DNA of 64,000 bases from Streptomyces naganishii JCM 4654 (GCF_014650575.1 NZ_BMVF01000011.1:186001-250000); one strand, 5' to 3'. Shown: positions 35,676-45,860, numbered from the stretch's first letter. Notes: generated by a model not told the origin, from the letters alone. Program-made: numbers and translations.

Positions 35676-36344
35676 GTGTCCGACGGATCGCTCTCGCTGC
35701 CGGCCCGGCTGTACCTGCTCGCCTGGGACACCGAGCGCCCGCGACTCACCGGCACCGCGCACCTGCACCACCTGGTGAGGGCCGGCGCCCTCACCGAACT
35801 CGCCCAGCGCGGGCTGCTCGTCGACGACGACGGCATCACCACGCCGGTCGACCTGGACGCCCACACCGGCGACCCGGTCCTGGACGGCCTGCTGGAACTC
35901 GTACGGGAGTCACGCCCGCGCCGCTGGCGCGCCTGGGTGACCCTGCGGGCCCGGTACACGCTCGTGGCCGTGCGGGAGCAACTCGCCGCCGAGGGGTATC
36001 TGCGGGCGGAGAAGCGGCGCGTCCTTGGGATCTTCCCCTCCGTGGAGCACGCCCTCCAGCGCGTCGCCGCCGTGGACGCGCTGCAGCGGGAGGCGCGCGG
36101 GGTGCTGGAGGGCGACCGCCCGGCCGTCGAGGTGTCCGAGCGCGACGCGGCCGTCGTGGCGCTCGCGGCCGCCGCAGAACTGCGGACGCTGGTGCCGGGC
36201 AAGGACCGAAGACGCCACCGGCGGCGCATCGAGGAGCTGACCGAGCGCAGCGGAGCGGCCGCGCCCGCCCTGCGCCGGGTCGTCCGCGAGGTCCGCACCG
36301 CCGTCGTCGTGGCCGCCACCGCGGCCTCCGCCCCGGCCGGCTGA
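35676..36344 (+). CDS. GPP34-family protein (Golgi phosphoprotein 3-like)
   Basis: Protein of 222 aa. It begins LSLPARLYLLAWDTERPRLT, the typical GPP34 opening, followed by a helix with LVRAGALTELAQRGLLVDDD and a basic segment LRAEKRRVLGIF. Eukaryotic GOLPH3 binds phosphatidylinositol-4-phosphate; bacterial members are common in Streptomyces but their role is unknown. The GTG at 35676 follows AAGGAGG directly, the best ribosome site in the area. It is all helical, without membrane spans. It is divergent from the ABC-F gene. Confidence 0.82.
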   Translation: MSDGSLSLPARLYLLAWDTERPRLTGTAHLHHLVRAGALTELAQRGLLVDDDGITTPVDLDAHTGDPVLDGLLELVRESRPRRWRAWVTLRARYTLVAVREQLAAEGYLRAEKRRVLGIFPSVEHALQRVAAVDALQREARGVLEGDRPAVEVSERDAAVVALAAAAELRTLVPGKDRRRHRRRIEELTERSGAAAPALRRVVREVRTAVVVAATAASAPAG

Positions 36345-36469
36345 GCCCGCCGCCCGGCCGGGCCCGGTCACCCTCGGCCACGCCCGGCTGCGCCGCCGCC
36401 CGGCTCGGCGCGTGGCTGCCGCGTGTCCCGGGGCCGTCGACCCGGGGCGCGCGGCGGGGGGCGGAAGGC

Positions 36470-36886
36470 TCAGTAGGCGTCCCGCATCAGCTCGGCCAGG
36501 TCGTGGTCCAGGTCGAGTTGCAGGTGCTCCAGCCCCACCGGCACCAGCTCGCTCGTGGCCTGGAGGAACGTGCGGATCTCGCCGCTGCGCACATGCACCA
36601 CGGCGGTGCCCTCGGGGGCGTGGAACTCCAGGACCGTACGGTCGTAGCCGTACGGCCGCACGCGAACGTCGCCGTGGCCCCGCGGTTCGCTGAGCCCCTC
36701 GGTGAGCAGCTCGCGCGCGAAGGTCCAGCAGACCTCGACGCCCTCCAGAGTGGCCGGCGCGGGGAAGGTCATGCGCACGGCGAACGGGTCGCTCCGGTCG
36801 TAGCGCAGTGTGGCGGGGATGCTGGGCATCCGGGGGGCCGCGGCGACCAGGCGCGCCTCCACGGGCTGCTCGATGAGGGTGGACAA
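36470..36886 (-). CDS. SsgA-like sporulation/cell-division protein, TTG start
   Basis: Protein of 138 aa, SsgA-like (SALP) family, which is restricted to sporulating actinomycetes and directs septum-site selection or peptidoglycan remodelling during sporulation. Family marks are IPATLRYDRSDPFAVRMTF, VCWTFARELLTEGL, and VRVRPYGYDRTVLEF followed by a late VPVGLEHLQLDLD. The start is a TTG at 36884-36886 with GGAG 7 bases upstream; no ATG or GTG fits the family start. Which SALP paralogue it is cannot be decided here. It is monocistronic and divergent from the Asp-box gene. Confidence 0.85.
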   Translation of the reverse strand: MSTLIEQPVEARLVAAAPRMPSIPATLRYDRSDPFAVRMTFPAPATLEGVEVCWTFARELLTEGLSEPRGHGDVRVRPYGYDRTVLEFHAPEGTAVVHVRSGEIRTFLQATSELVPVGLEHLQLDLDHDLAELMRDAY

Positions 36887-37126
36887 AACCTTGCTCCCTT
36901 GGGACGGCTGGACGAACATCCGGGCGGACGGGCGGGGCACTGGAAGAGACGACGGAATCAGCCAATCCGTGCACACGAGGAACGAGTGACCTCTGTCACC
37001 GCGTTCATTCGCACCCGTGACGTATTCCATTTCCCGTTGTTCCTCCGTGTACGCGCGGTTCCATGTGCCGTGCACGGCGGGCGTGTTGGGACCGGAGGCC
37101 GTCTGGACGGCGCCGGGGCCGTGGGC

Positions 37127-37141
37127 TAGCTTCCCCCGCCA
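37127..37141 (+). promoter_or_regulatory. Leaderless promoter of Asp-box gene
   Basis: TAGCTT at 37127-37132 lies eight bases before the ATG at 37141, with no ribosome site between. It fits a leaderless mRNA. Confidence 0.4.
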
Positions 37142-38349
37142 TGAGGCGCTTGGGGAGTACGCGACGGAAGGTGCCGGCGGGAACGGGCCGGACGGCATCC
37201 GAGACTCATACGGCACCGGTGACCCGCACGGCATCGGCGGCTCGTACGGTGCGGGCCGTCCTGACGGCATTGGCCGCCGTGGCGGGTCTGGCCGTGCCGA
37301 CGGCCGCGCCCGCCCTGGCGGCCGGCCCCGCCGCCGGCGCGGACCGCGCGCACGCGCGGGAGCACCGGACGCCGGCGCCGCACTGGCAGTTGAAGGACAC
37401 CGGCACGCCGGACGTGCGCTTCCGCGGACTGTCCGCGGTCAGCCGCGCCACCGCCTGGGTGGCCGGAACCGGCGGCACCGTGCTGCGCACCACCGACGGC
37501 GGGGCGCACTGGCGCGACGTCTCGCCGCCGGGCGCGTCCGCGCTCCAGTTCCGCGACATCGAGGCGTTCGACGCGCGGCGGGCGGTGGTGCTCGCCATCG
37601 GCGAGGGCGAGGACTCCCGCATCTACCGGACCGACGACGGCGGGGCGACCTGGACCGAGTCCTTCCGCAACACCGACGCGCGCGCCTTCTACGACTGCCT
37701 GGCCTTCTTCGACCACCGGCACGGGCTGGCGGTGAGCGACCCGGTGGACGGCCGGTTCCGCATCCTGTCCACCGGTGACGGCGGCCGCTCCTGGAAGGTG
37801 CTGCCCGACCAGGGCATGCCCCAGGCCCTCGACGGCGAGGCCGGGTTCGCGGCGAGCGGCCAGTGCCTGGTGACCTCGGGGCCGGGGGACGTCTGGCTGG
37901 CCACCGGGGGAGGCGCACGCGCGCGCGTGCTGCACTCCGCCGACCGCGGACTGACCTGGACGGCCGCCGACACGCCGGTCCCCGCGGGCGATCCGGCCAG
38001 AGGCGTCTTCGCGCTGGCCTTCCGGGACCGCGCCCACGGCATCGCGGTCGGCGGCGACTACCGGCCCGACCAGTCGTCACCCCGCGCGTCCGCCACGACG
38101 CCGGACGGCGGCCGCACCTGGCGGCCCTCCGCCGCGCCGCCGCCCGCCTACCGCTCCGGCGTGACCTGGCTCCCGCACACCCGCGCGGCGGCCCTCGCCG
38201 TCGGCCCCACCGGAACGGACCTCACCCTCGACGCCGGCCGCACCTGGCGGACCGTCGACACCGGTTCGTACGACACCGTCGACTGCGCGTCGGACCTGGG
38301 CTGCTGGGCATCCGGTGAGAAGGGCCGCGTCGCTCGACTGGAGGATTGA
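37141..38349 (+). CDS. Secreted Asp-box (BNR/YCF48-like) beta-propeller protein
   Basis: Protein of 402 aa. A long basic N-terminus precedes a signal peptide ending TAAPALAAGP near residue 60. The mature part holds at least five Asp-box turns (TTDGGAHW, TDDGGATW, TGDGGRSW, SADRGLTW, TPDGGRTW), which mark a sialidase- or YCF48-type propeller. Catalytic sialidase residues (FRIP motif, Arg triad) are not evident, so an enzymatic role is doubtful. Streptomyces homologues are often annotated as oxidoreductases without support. The ATG at 37141 is set by the promoter position. Confidence 0.75.
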   Translation: MRRLGSTRRKVPAGTGRTASETHTAPVTRTASAARTVRAVLTALAAVAGLAVPTAAPALAAGPAAGADRAHAREHRTPAPHWQLKDTGTPDVRFRGLSAVSRATAWVAGTGGTVLRTTDGGAHWRDVSPPGASALQFRDIEAFDARRAVVLAIGEGEDSRIYRTDDGGATWTESFRNTDARAFYDCLAFFDHRHGLAVSDPVDGRFRILSTGDGGRSWKVLPDQGMPQALDGEAGFAASGQCLVTSGPGDVWLATGGGARARVLHSADRGLTWTAADTPVPAGDPARGVFALAFRDRAHGIAVGGDYRPDQSSPRASATTPDGGRTWRPSAAPPPAYRSGVTWLPHTRAAALAVGPTGTDLTLDAGRTWRTVDTGSYDTVDCASDLGCWASGEKGRVARLED

Positions 38350-38419
38350 ATATCGCCTGATGTGACGAACTGTTCCAGGATGCGGGTATCCGTTCCTTGA
38401 CAGAGAGGAAGTGAACGGC

Positions 38420-38746
38420 ATGCCACGCGGTTCCAGCTCCAAACGGGAGCGCCAGTACGAGCACATCAAGAGCAGCGCGCAGGACCGGGGTGAGAGCACC
38501 GACCGCGCCAAGGAGATCGCCGCGCGCACGGTGAACAAGGAGCGCGCCCGCTCCGGCGAGTCGAAGACCGCCAGCCGCACGTCCACGCAGGACATGTCCT
38601 CCGGCAAGCGGGGCGGACAGCGCTCCGGCGGCGGCTCCGGCGGGCCGACCTACGACCAGCTCTACGAGGAGGCCAAGAAGCGCAACATCCACGGCCGCTC
38701 GGACATGAACAAGCAGCAGTTGCAGCAGGCGCTGGGCAAGGGCTGA
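38420..38746 (+). CDS. Small basic protein with Rho-N/SAP-like C-terminus
   Basis: Protein of 108 aa, very rich in Arg, Lys, Ser and Gly. Its last 35 residues (YDQLYEEAKKRNIHGRSDMN, then KQQLQQALG) match the Rho-termination-factor N-terminal/SAP helix-extended-loop-helix motif that binds nucleic acid. The first part, ERQYEHIKSSAQDRGES, is shared with Streptomyces proteins labelled plasmid stabilisation. The name has little experimental basis. GAGGAA lies upstream; a GTG at 38411 could add three residues. A GC-rich hairpin (38765-38798) follows the stop. Confidence 0.75.
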   Translation: MPRGSSSKRERQYEHIKSSAQDRGESTDRAKEIAARTVNKERARSGESKTASRTSTQDMSSGKRGGQRSGGGSGGPTYDQLYEEAKKRNIHGRSDMNKQQLQQALGKG

Positions 38747-38764
38747 CCCGGCCCACCGGGAGGG

Positions 38765-38798
38765 GCGGGCCCGCGTCTCGACGCGGCCGCGAGCCCGC
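38765..38798 (+). terminator. GC-rich hairpin after small basic protein gene
   Basis: An inner stem CGCGTC (38772-38777) pairs with GACGCG (38780-38785), and an outer stem GCGGGC (38765-38770) pairs with GCCCGC (38793-38798). It is a candidate terminator between two co-directional genes. Confidence 0.4.
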
Positions 38799-38843
38799 AC
38801 CCCGAACGGCGCCCGCCGCACCGGGCGTACGCTCGTGGTCACC

Positions 38844-39554
38844 ATGACGACGACCGTGCGCATCCCCGACGACTGGCCCGCCACCGAGGACCGGGCCCGC
38901 GCCGTCCAGGACGAGTTGCGCGGTCAGGTGGTGCTCGACGAGACCGGACCGCCGCCCGGCACGGGCCACGTCACCGGCGTCGACGTGGCCTACGACGACG
39001 ACCGCGATCTCGTGGCCGCGGCGGCCGTCGTCCTCGACGCGGCCACCCTCGAAGTGGTCGCCGAGGCAACCGCCGTGGGACGGATCTCCTTCCCCTACGT
39101 CCCCGGGCTGCTGGCCTTCCGCGAGATCCCCGCCGTCCTCGCCGCGCTCGGCGACCTGTCCTGCCCGCCCGGCCTGGTGGTCTGCGACGGCTACGGCCTC
39201 GCCCACCCGCGCCGCTTCGGCCTCGCCGCCCACCTCGGCGTCCTCACCGGACTGCCCGCCATCGGCGTCGCCAAGAAGCCTTTCACCTTCACCCACGACG
39301 AGCCGGCCGCCCCGCGCGGGAGCACCTCCCCGCTGCTCGCGGGCGCCGAGGAGGTCGGCCGTGCCCTTCGCACCCGCGACGGCGTCAAGCCGGTCTTCGT
39401 CTCGGTCGGCCACCGGGTGAGCCTGGACAACGCCTGCGCCCACACCCTCGCCCTCACCCCGGCCCACCGCCTGCCCGAGACCACCCGCAGGGCCGACGCG
39501 CTGTGCCGCCGCGCACTCAAGGAGGCCACGGGGGCGGATGAGTACGCCGTCTGA
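38844..39554 (+). CDS. nfi: Endonuclease V
   Basis: Protein of 236 aa that cleaves DNA next to deoxyinosine (repair of deaminated adenine), acting on nucleic acid in the cytoplasm. The catalytic triad is visible as D47 in GVDVAYDD, E94 in FPYVPGLLAFREIP, and D115 in VVCDGYGLAHPRRFGLA. The PYVPGLLAFRE signature is diagnostic. The ATG at 38844 lies about ten bases after a TACGCT -10-like element (38828-38833) with no ribosome site, so a leaderless start is likely; a GTG at 38835 is the alternative. Confidence 0.92.
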   Translation: MTTTVRIPDDWPATEDRARAVQDELRGQVVLDETGPPPGTGHVTGVDVAYDDDRDLVAAAAVVLDAATLEVVAEATAVGRISFPYVPGLLAFREIPAVLAALGDLSCPPGLVVCDGYGLAHPRRFGLAAHLGVLTGLPAIGVAKKPFTFTHDEPAAPRGSTSPLLAGAEEVGRALRTRDGVKPVFVSVGHRVSLDNACAHTLALTPAHRLPETTRRADALCRRALKEATGADEYAV

Positions 39555-39622
39555 GTATCCGTACGGGTTCTGAGTAGCCGTACGGATGTGACGGGCGCGG
39601 CGCCCTCGGCAGGCTGTGCCGC

Positions 39623-39772
39623 ATGACGACGACGCACCGCTCCCCGAAGCCGCTGGCCGACCCGAACCGCCCGGTCGAGCGCGCCGTGAACGCGACCCTG
39701 ATCCTCGCCCTGCTGACCGGGCTCGGCTGGATAGGCGCGATGATCTACACGGTGACCGGCTGGTCGCGGTAG
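39623..39772 (+). CDS. Small single-pass membrane protein (49 aa)
   Basis: ATG at 39623 to TAG at 39770-39772. The protein has a polar N-terminus (TTTHRSPKPLADPNRPVERA) and one hydrophobic helix, ATLILALLTGLGWIGAMIYT, ending VTGWSR. The codon usage has the strong third-position GC of the neighbours. No clear ribosome site is seen (GGCAGG at 39609-39614 is a weak candidate). Function unknown. It follows endonuclease V by 68 bp and is convergent with the reductase gene. A decamer repeat starts 18 bp after its stop. Confidence 0.6.
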   Translation: MTTTHRSPKPLADPNRPVERAVNATLILALLTGLGWIGAMIYTVTGWSR

Positions 39773-39790
39773 CCCCGGCGGCAGGCTTCG

Positions 39791-39840
39791 CGGTCCGGAC
39801 CGGTCCGGTTCGGTCTGGTCCGGTCTGGTCCGGTTCGGGC
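39791..39840. repeat. Five tandem decamers, consensus CGGTCYGGTC
   Basis: Five consecutive 10-bp units: CGGTCCGGAC, CGGTCCGGTT, CGGTCTGGTC, CGGTCTGGTC and CGGTTCGGGC. They end three bases before the stop of the minus-strand reductase gene, in the gap between convergent genes. This is a perfect-period short tandem repeat of unknown role. Confidence 0.8.
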
Positions 39841-39843
39841 GGC

Positions 39844-41022
39844 TCAGCGGCGGGCGGCCACTCTGAAGGTGATACCGGCCGCGTTCAGGCGGTCGAGGAG
39901 CGTGTCGCCCATGGCGACGGCCGTCGTCACCTGGCCGGCCGTGGGCGGCAGGTCGTCCAGGGCCAGGCACAGGGCCGACTCGGCGAACATCTTCGCCGTC
40001 TCGCCGTACCCCGGATCGCCGCCGGACACCTCCGTCAGCACCCGCCGGCCGCCGCCCTCGCCCACGAAGCGCACCGAGAACCAGCTCCGGGCCCGCCGCC
40101 CCGCGCTCGGCCCCTGACCGGGCTGCAGCCGGCCCGACAACCACCGCCGCGCGGGCGGCACTTGGGCCGCCGCGGCCAGCGCGCCCACGGCCGCCACCCC
40201 GCCCACCGCGACGGGCAGGCGCTCCACGGCCGCGTAGTGGCGGTAACGGAAGTCGGGGCCGTAACGCTCCAGGGCGCGCGCGGAGCGCACCACGATCTGC
40301 GGGTCGATCGTGGGCAGCGGCAGCGCCCAGGCGCCGACCTCCCCGGCGAACCGGGGGGCGCCCACCGGCGCGGACGCCCGCCGCCCCATCAGCCGCGGCT
40401 CGTGCCGGGCGCGCTCCCGCGCGGCCGCCCGCATGCTCAGCGGGCGCGCGAACTGGTTGAGCGCCGAGGCGAACGTGCCGCCGGAGAAGGCCGCGTCCAC
40501 CCGCACGAACCCGTCCACGCTCAGCGGCACGCCCTCGGGCAGCTGCCGCACGGTGAAGTACGCACCCAGGTCGTGCGGCACGGAGTCGAACCCGCAGGCG
40601 TGCAGCAGCCGCGCCCCGGTCTCCCGCGCGCGTGCGTCGTGCCGCACGTAGACCAGGTCGACGAACTCGGGCTCGCCGGTCAGGTCGAGGTAGTCGGTGC
40701 CGTTGTCCGCGCAGGCGGCGACGAGCTCCTCCCCGTACGTCACGTAGGGCCCCACGGTGGTGGCCAGCACACGCGTCTGCCGGGCGAGCTCGCGCAGGGA
40801 GGCCGGGTCGGCCACGTCGGCCAGCAGCACCCCGGCCGACTCGCCGCCCGGCAGGCGCTCGCGCAGCTCCCGCAGCCGGGCCTCGCCGCGGCCGGCGATC
40901 GCCCAGCGCAGCCCCTCGGGAGCGTGCGTGGCGAGGTACTCCGCGGTGAGCGTGCCCACGAACCCGGTGGCTCCGAAGAGCACGACGTCGTAGGGACGGT
41001 CCGTCCTTTTCAGCCTGCTCAT
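39844..41022 (-). CDS. Saccharopine-dehydrogenase-like (trans-acting enoyl reductase type) protein
   Basis: Protein of 392 aa. The N-terminal Rossmann fold has GATGFVG at residues 17-23 and GRGEARLRELRERL as the nucleotide-contact helix, followed by LATTVGPYVTYGEELVAACA, hallmarks of the saccharopine dehydrogenase-like/enoyl reductase family. Mid-protein is FDSVPHDLGAYF. A hydrophobic stretch near 268-290 could contact the membrane or a lipid substrate. Substrate unknown; mycobacterial relatives act on polyketide lipids. It is divergent from the racemase operon across a 184-bp gap. Confidence 0.82.
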   Translation of the reverse strand: MSRLKRTDRPYDVVLFGATGFVGTLTAEYLATHAPEGLRWAIAGRGEARLRELRERLPGGESAGVLLADVADPASLRELARQTRVLATTVGPYVTYGEELVAACADNGTDYLDLTGEPEFVDLVYVRHDARARETGARLLHACGFDSVPHDLGAYFTVRQLPEGVPLSVDGFVRVDAAFSGGTFASALNQFARPLSMRAAARERARHEPRLMGRRASAPVGAPRFAGEVGAWALPLPTIDPQIVVRSARALERYGPDFRYRHYAAVERLPVAVGGVAAVGALAAAAQVPPARRWLSGRLQPGQGPSAGRRARSWFSVRFVGEGGGRRVLTEVSGGDPGYGETAKMFAESALCLALDDLPPTAGQVTTAVAMGDTLLDRLNAAGITFRVAARR

Positions 41023-41206
41023 GACACCCCTCGCCTCGTCAGTCCGCGCCGCTGTCGGTGGCCGAGGCTAGCGTGAGAGGTGCGGCGGCCCGTGCGCAGG
41101 GTGCGCACACTTGGCTAAGCGCTTGCTCGTCCAGGGCTTGTGTCCGCTGGAACACGTTCTTAGCATCGTCGGTGTTACATCAGTTGTGTCACAGCGAGGG
41201 GTCTGG

Positions 41207-42352
41207 ATGACAGCGGCCAGGGCGACCGGTGGGCACGGCCCGCTGACCGGCGTGCGCGTGGTGGAGCTGGCCGGCATCGGGCCCGGCCCGTTCGCCGCCA
41301 TGCTGCTGGCCGACCTCGGCGCGGACGTGGTGCGCGTGGACCGTCCCGGCGGCTCCGCGCTCGGCATCGACCCCGGCCGCGACATCACCAACCGCAACAA
41401 GCGCTCGGTGGTCGTGGACCTGAAGTCCCCGGACGGCGCGGCCCGCGTCCTCGACCTCGCCGAGCGCGCCGACATCCTGATCGAGGGCTACCGCCCCGGC
41501 GTCGCCGAGCGCCTCGGGGTCGGCCCCGGCGACTGCCTGGCCCGCAACCCCCGCCTGGTCTACGGCCGGATGACCGGCTGGGGGCAGGACGGCCCCCTCG
41601 CGCCCCGCGCGGGACACGACATCGCCTACATCGCCGTCACCGGCACCCTCGGCCTGATCGGCCGGCCCGACGAGCCCCCGGCCGTCCCCGCCAACCTCCT
41701 CGGCGACTACGCGGGCGGCTCGCTCTACCTCGTCGTCGGCGTCCTCGCCGCCCTCCATCACGCGCGCGGGACCGGCACCGGCCAGGTCGTGGACGCCGCC
41801 ATCGTCGACGGCACCGCCCACCTCTCCGCGATGATCCACGGCATGCTCGCCGCCGGCGCCTGGCAGGACCGCCGCGGCGCCAACCTCCTGGACGGCGGCT
41901 GCCCGTACTACGGGACGTACGAGACGGCCGACGGCGGCCACATGGCGGTCGGCGCCCTCGAGCCGCAGTTCTACGACGAGTTCCTGACCCTGCTCGGCCT
42001 GGACGGGCAGTACGCGGACGCCCGTACGGACGTCACCCGATGGGGTGAACTGCGCGAGGCGGTCGCCGCCCGCTTCAAGTCCCGCACCCGGGACGAGTGG
42101 ACGGCCGTCTTCGACGGCTCCGACGCCTGCGTGGCGCCCGTGCTGTCCCTGCGCGAGGCCCCGCACCACCCACACCTAGCGGCCCGCGCCACCTTCGCCG
42201 ACCACGCCGGACTCACCCAGCCCGCCCCCGCGCCCCGGTTCTCCGCCACCCCCACCGCCGTGCGCACCGCACCGGCCCTGCCCGGCGCGGACACGGCCGA
42301 CGTCGCCCGCGACTGGGACCTGCCCGCCCTCCGCCCCGAAAACCCTCAGTGA
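41207..42352 (+). CDS. CaiB/BaiF-family alpha-methylacyl-CoA racemase
   Basis: Protein of 381 aa. It begins LTGVRVVELAGIGPGPFAAM, the family opening, with DRPGG and NRNKRSVVVDLK nucleotide/CoA contacts. The racemase acid/base pair is conserved: H137 in AGHDIAYI and D167 in LLGDYAGG. Their 30-residue spacing equals H126/D156 of mycobacterial MCR, favouring racemase over CoA transferase. It interconverts (2R)- and (2S)-methylacyl-CoA so that branched chains can enter beta-oxidation. GCGAGGGG precedes the ATG at 41207. It heads a three-gene operon with thiolase and FadB. Confidence 0.87.
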   Translation: MTAARATGGHGPLTGVRVVELAGIGPGPFAAMLLADLGADVVRVDRPGGSALGIDPGRDITNRNKRSVVVDLKSPDGAARVLDLAERADILIEGYRPGVAERLGVGPGDCLARNPRLVYGRMTGWGQDGPLAPRAGHDIAYIAVTGTLGLIGRPDEPPAVPANLLGDYAGGSLYLVVGVLAALHHARGTGTGQVVDAAIVDGTAHLSAMIHGMLAAGAWQDRRGANLLDGGCPYYGTYETADGGHMAVGALEPQFYDEFLTLLGLDGQYADARTDVTRWGELREAVAARFKSRTRDEWTAVFDGSDACVAPVLSLREAPHHPHLAARATFADHAGLTQPAPAPRFSATPTAVRTAPALPGADTADVARDWDLPALRPENPQ

Positions 42353-42363
42353 AAGGCTTGTCA

Positions 42364-43578
<1,215 letters not shown>

Positions 43579-43618
43579 ACTCCCCGCGGAACAAAGAGAC
43601 TCAACGGAGACCCCTGAC

Positions 43619-45808
43619 ATGACCGAGAGCACCACCATCCGCTGGGAGAAGGACGGCACCGGCGTCGTCACCCTCGTCCTGGACGACCCCGGCCAGTCCG
43701 CGAACACCATGAACCAGGCGTTCCGCGACTCCCTCGCCGCGGTCGCCGACCGCCTCGAGGCGGAGATCGCGGCCGACCCCGACTCCGTGCGCGGCGTCAT
43801 CCTCACCTCCGCCAAGAAGACCTTCTTCGCCGGCGGCGACCTGCGCGACCTCATCCGCGTCACCCCGGACACCGCCCAGGAACTGTTCGACGGCGGCCTC
43901 GCCATCAAGCGGAACCTGCGCCGCATCGAAACCCTCGGCAAGCCGGTCGTCGCCGCGATCAACGGCGCGGCCCTCGGCGGCGGTTACGAGATCGCCCTCG
44001 CCTGCCACCACCGCGTCGCCCTGGACACCCCCGGCACCAGGATCGGCTGCCCCGAGGTCACCCTCGGGCTGCTCCCCGGCGGCGGCGGAGTCGTGCGCAC
44101 CGTGCGGCTGCTGGGCATCACCGACGCCCTGCTGAAGGTCCTCCTCCAGGGGCAGCAGTACAACGCGCGCCGCGCACAGGAGAACGGCCTGGTCCACGAG
44201 GTGGCCGCCACCCGGGAGGAACTGCTCGACAGGGCGCGCGCGTTCATCGACGCCAACCCCGTCTCGCAGCAGCCCTGGGACCGCCCCGGCTACCGCATCC
44301 CCGGCGGCACCCCGTCGAACCCGAAGTTCGCCGCCAACCTGCCCGCCTTCCCGGCCACCCTGCGCAAGCAGACCAACGGCGCCCCCTACCCGGCCCCGCG
44401 CAGCATCCTCGCCGCGGCCGTCGAGGGCGCCCAGGTCGACTTCGAGACGGCCCAGGTCATCGAGGCCCGCTACTTCGTGGAGCTGGCCGCCGGGCAGACC
44501 TCGAAGAACATGATCCAGGCGTTCTTCTTCGACCTCCAGGCCGTCAACTCCGGCGCGAACCGCCCCAAGGGCGTCGAGCAGCGCCAGGTCCGCCGGGTCG
44601 CCGTCCTCGGCGCGGGGATGATGGGCGCCGGCATCGCCTACTCGTGCGCACGCGCGGGCATCGAGGTCGTCCTCAAGGACGTCTCCCTGGAGGCCGCCGT
44701 CAAGGGCAAGGGCTACTCCGAGAAGCTGTGCGCCAAGGCCGTCGCCAAGGGCCGTACCAGCCAGGAGAAGGCGGACGCGCTGCTCGCCCGCATCACGCCC
44801 ACCGCCGAGGCCGCCGACCTCGCGGGCTGCGACGCGGTCATCGAGGCGGTCTTCGAGGACCCGGCGCTCAAGCACAAGGTGTTCCAGGAGATCGAGCACG
44901 TCGTCGCGCCGGACGCGCTGCTGTGCTCCAACACCTCCACCCTGCCGATCACCACGCTCGCCGAGGGCGTGGAGCGCCAGGCGGACTTCATCGGCCTGCA
45001 CTTCTTCTCGCCGGTCGACAAGATGCCGCTGGTCGAGATCATCAAGGGCGAGCGCACCGGCGAGGAGGCGCTGGCCCGCGCCTTCGACCTGGTCCGCCAG
45101 ATCAACAAGACCCCGATCGTCGTCAACGACTCGCGCGGGTTCTTCACCTCCCGCGTGATCGGCCACTTCATCAACGAGGGCGTCGCCATGGTCGGCGAGG
45201 GCGTCGAGCCCGCGTCGGTGGAGCAGGCCGCCGCCCAGGCCGGCTACCCGGCCAAGGTGCTCTCCCTGATGGACGAGCTGACCCTCACGCTGCCCCGCAA
45301 GATCCGCAACGAGTCGAAGCGGGCCGTGCAGGAGGCCGGCGGCACCTGGGATGCGCACCCGGCCGAGGCGGTCATCGACCGCATGGTCGACGAGTTCGGC
45401 CGCACGGGCCGCAGCGGCGGCGCCGGCTTCTACGAGTACGGCGAGGACGGCAAGCGGGCCGGACTGTGGCCGGGCCTGCGCGAGCACTTCACCAAGCCCG
45501 GGTACGAGATCCCGTTCCGGGACATGCAGGAGCGGATGCTCTTCGCCGAGGCCATCGACACGGTCAGGCTCCTGGAGGAGGGCGTGCTGACCTCGGTCGC
45601 CGACGCCAACATCGGCTCCATCCTCGGGATCGGCTTCCCCGGCTGGACGGGCGGCGTGCTCCAGTACGTCAACGGCTACGAGGGCGGCCTGCCCGGTTTC
45701 GTGGCCCGCGCCCGTGAACTGGCCGAGCGCTACGGCGACCGCTTCACCCCGCCGGCGCTGCTGGTGGAGAAGGCGGAGAAGGGGGAGCGCTTCACCGACG
45801 GCCGCTGA
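43619..45808 (+). CDS. Bifunctional enoyl-CoA hydratase / 3-hydroxyacyl-CoA dehydrogenase
   Basis: Protein of 729 aa. The crotonase part (1-300) has the oxyanion-hole sequence NGAALGGGYEIALACHHR and the acidic PEVTLGLLPGGGGVVR segment. The NAD-binding site GAGMMGAGIA is near 330-340, and HFFSPVDKMPLVEII near 460 carries the dehydrogenase His, followed by the C-terminal dehydrogenase domain. It does the two middle steps of beta-oxidation. GGAG lies upstream of the ATG at 43619. It completes an operon with the racemase and thiolase. The length is normal for FadB/FadJ. Confidence 0.92.
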   Translation: MTESTTIRWEKDGTGVVTLVLDDPGQSANTMNQAFRDSLAAVADRLEAEIAADPDSVRGVILTSAKKTFFAGGDLRDLIRVTPDTAQELFDGGLAIKRNLRRIETLGKPVVAAINGAALGGGYEIALACHHRVALDTPGTRIGCPEVTLGLLPGGGGVVRTVRLLGITDALLKVLLQGQQYNARRAQENGLVHEVAATREELLDRARAFIDANPVSQQPWDRPGYRIPGGTPSNPKFAANLPAFPATLRKQTNGAPYPAPRSILAAAVEGAQVDFETAQVIEARYFVELAAGQTSKNMIQAFFFDLQAVNSGANRPKGVEQRQVRRVAVLGAGMMGAGIAYSCARAGIEVVLKDVSLEAAVKGKGYSEKLCAKAVAKGRTSQEKADALLARITPTAEAADLAGCDAVIEAVFEDPALKHKVFQEIEHVVAPDALLCSNTSTLPITTLAEGVERQADFIGLHFFSPVDKMPLVEIIKGERTGEEALARAFDLVRQINKTPIVVNDSRGFFTSRVIGHFINEGVAMVGEGVEPASVEQAAAQAGYPAKVLSLMDELTLTLPRKIRNESKRAVQEAGGTWDAHPAEAVIDRMVDEFGRTGRSGGAGFYEYGEDGKRAGLWPGLREHFTKPGYEIPFRDMQERMLFAEAIDTVRLLEEGVLTSVADANIGSILGIGFPGWTGGVLQYVNGYEGGLPGFVARARELAERYGDRFTPPALLVEKAEKGERFTDGR

Positions 45809-45825
45809 ACAGGGGCCGGGGCAGC

Positions 45826-45860
45826 GGGGCCGGCCGGGCCACTAGGCCCCGGCAGCCCCG
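45826..45860. terminator. Imperfect GC hairpin between convergent fadB-like and merR genes
   Basis: GGGCC (45836-45840) pairs with GGCCC after the loop ACTA, and the stem continues with bulges to about 45826 and 45860. It overlaps the merR stop and sits between two converging genes; it could act both ways. Confidence 0.35.
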
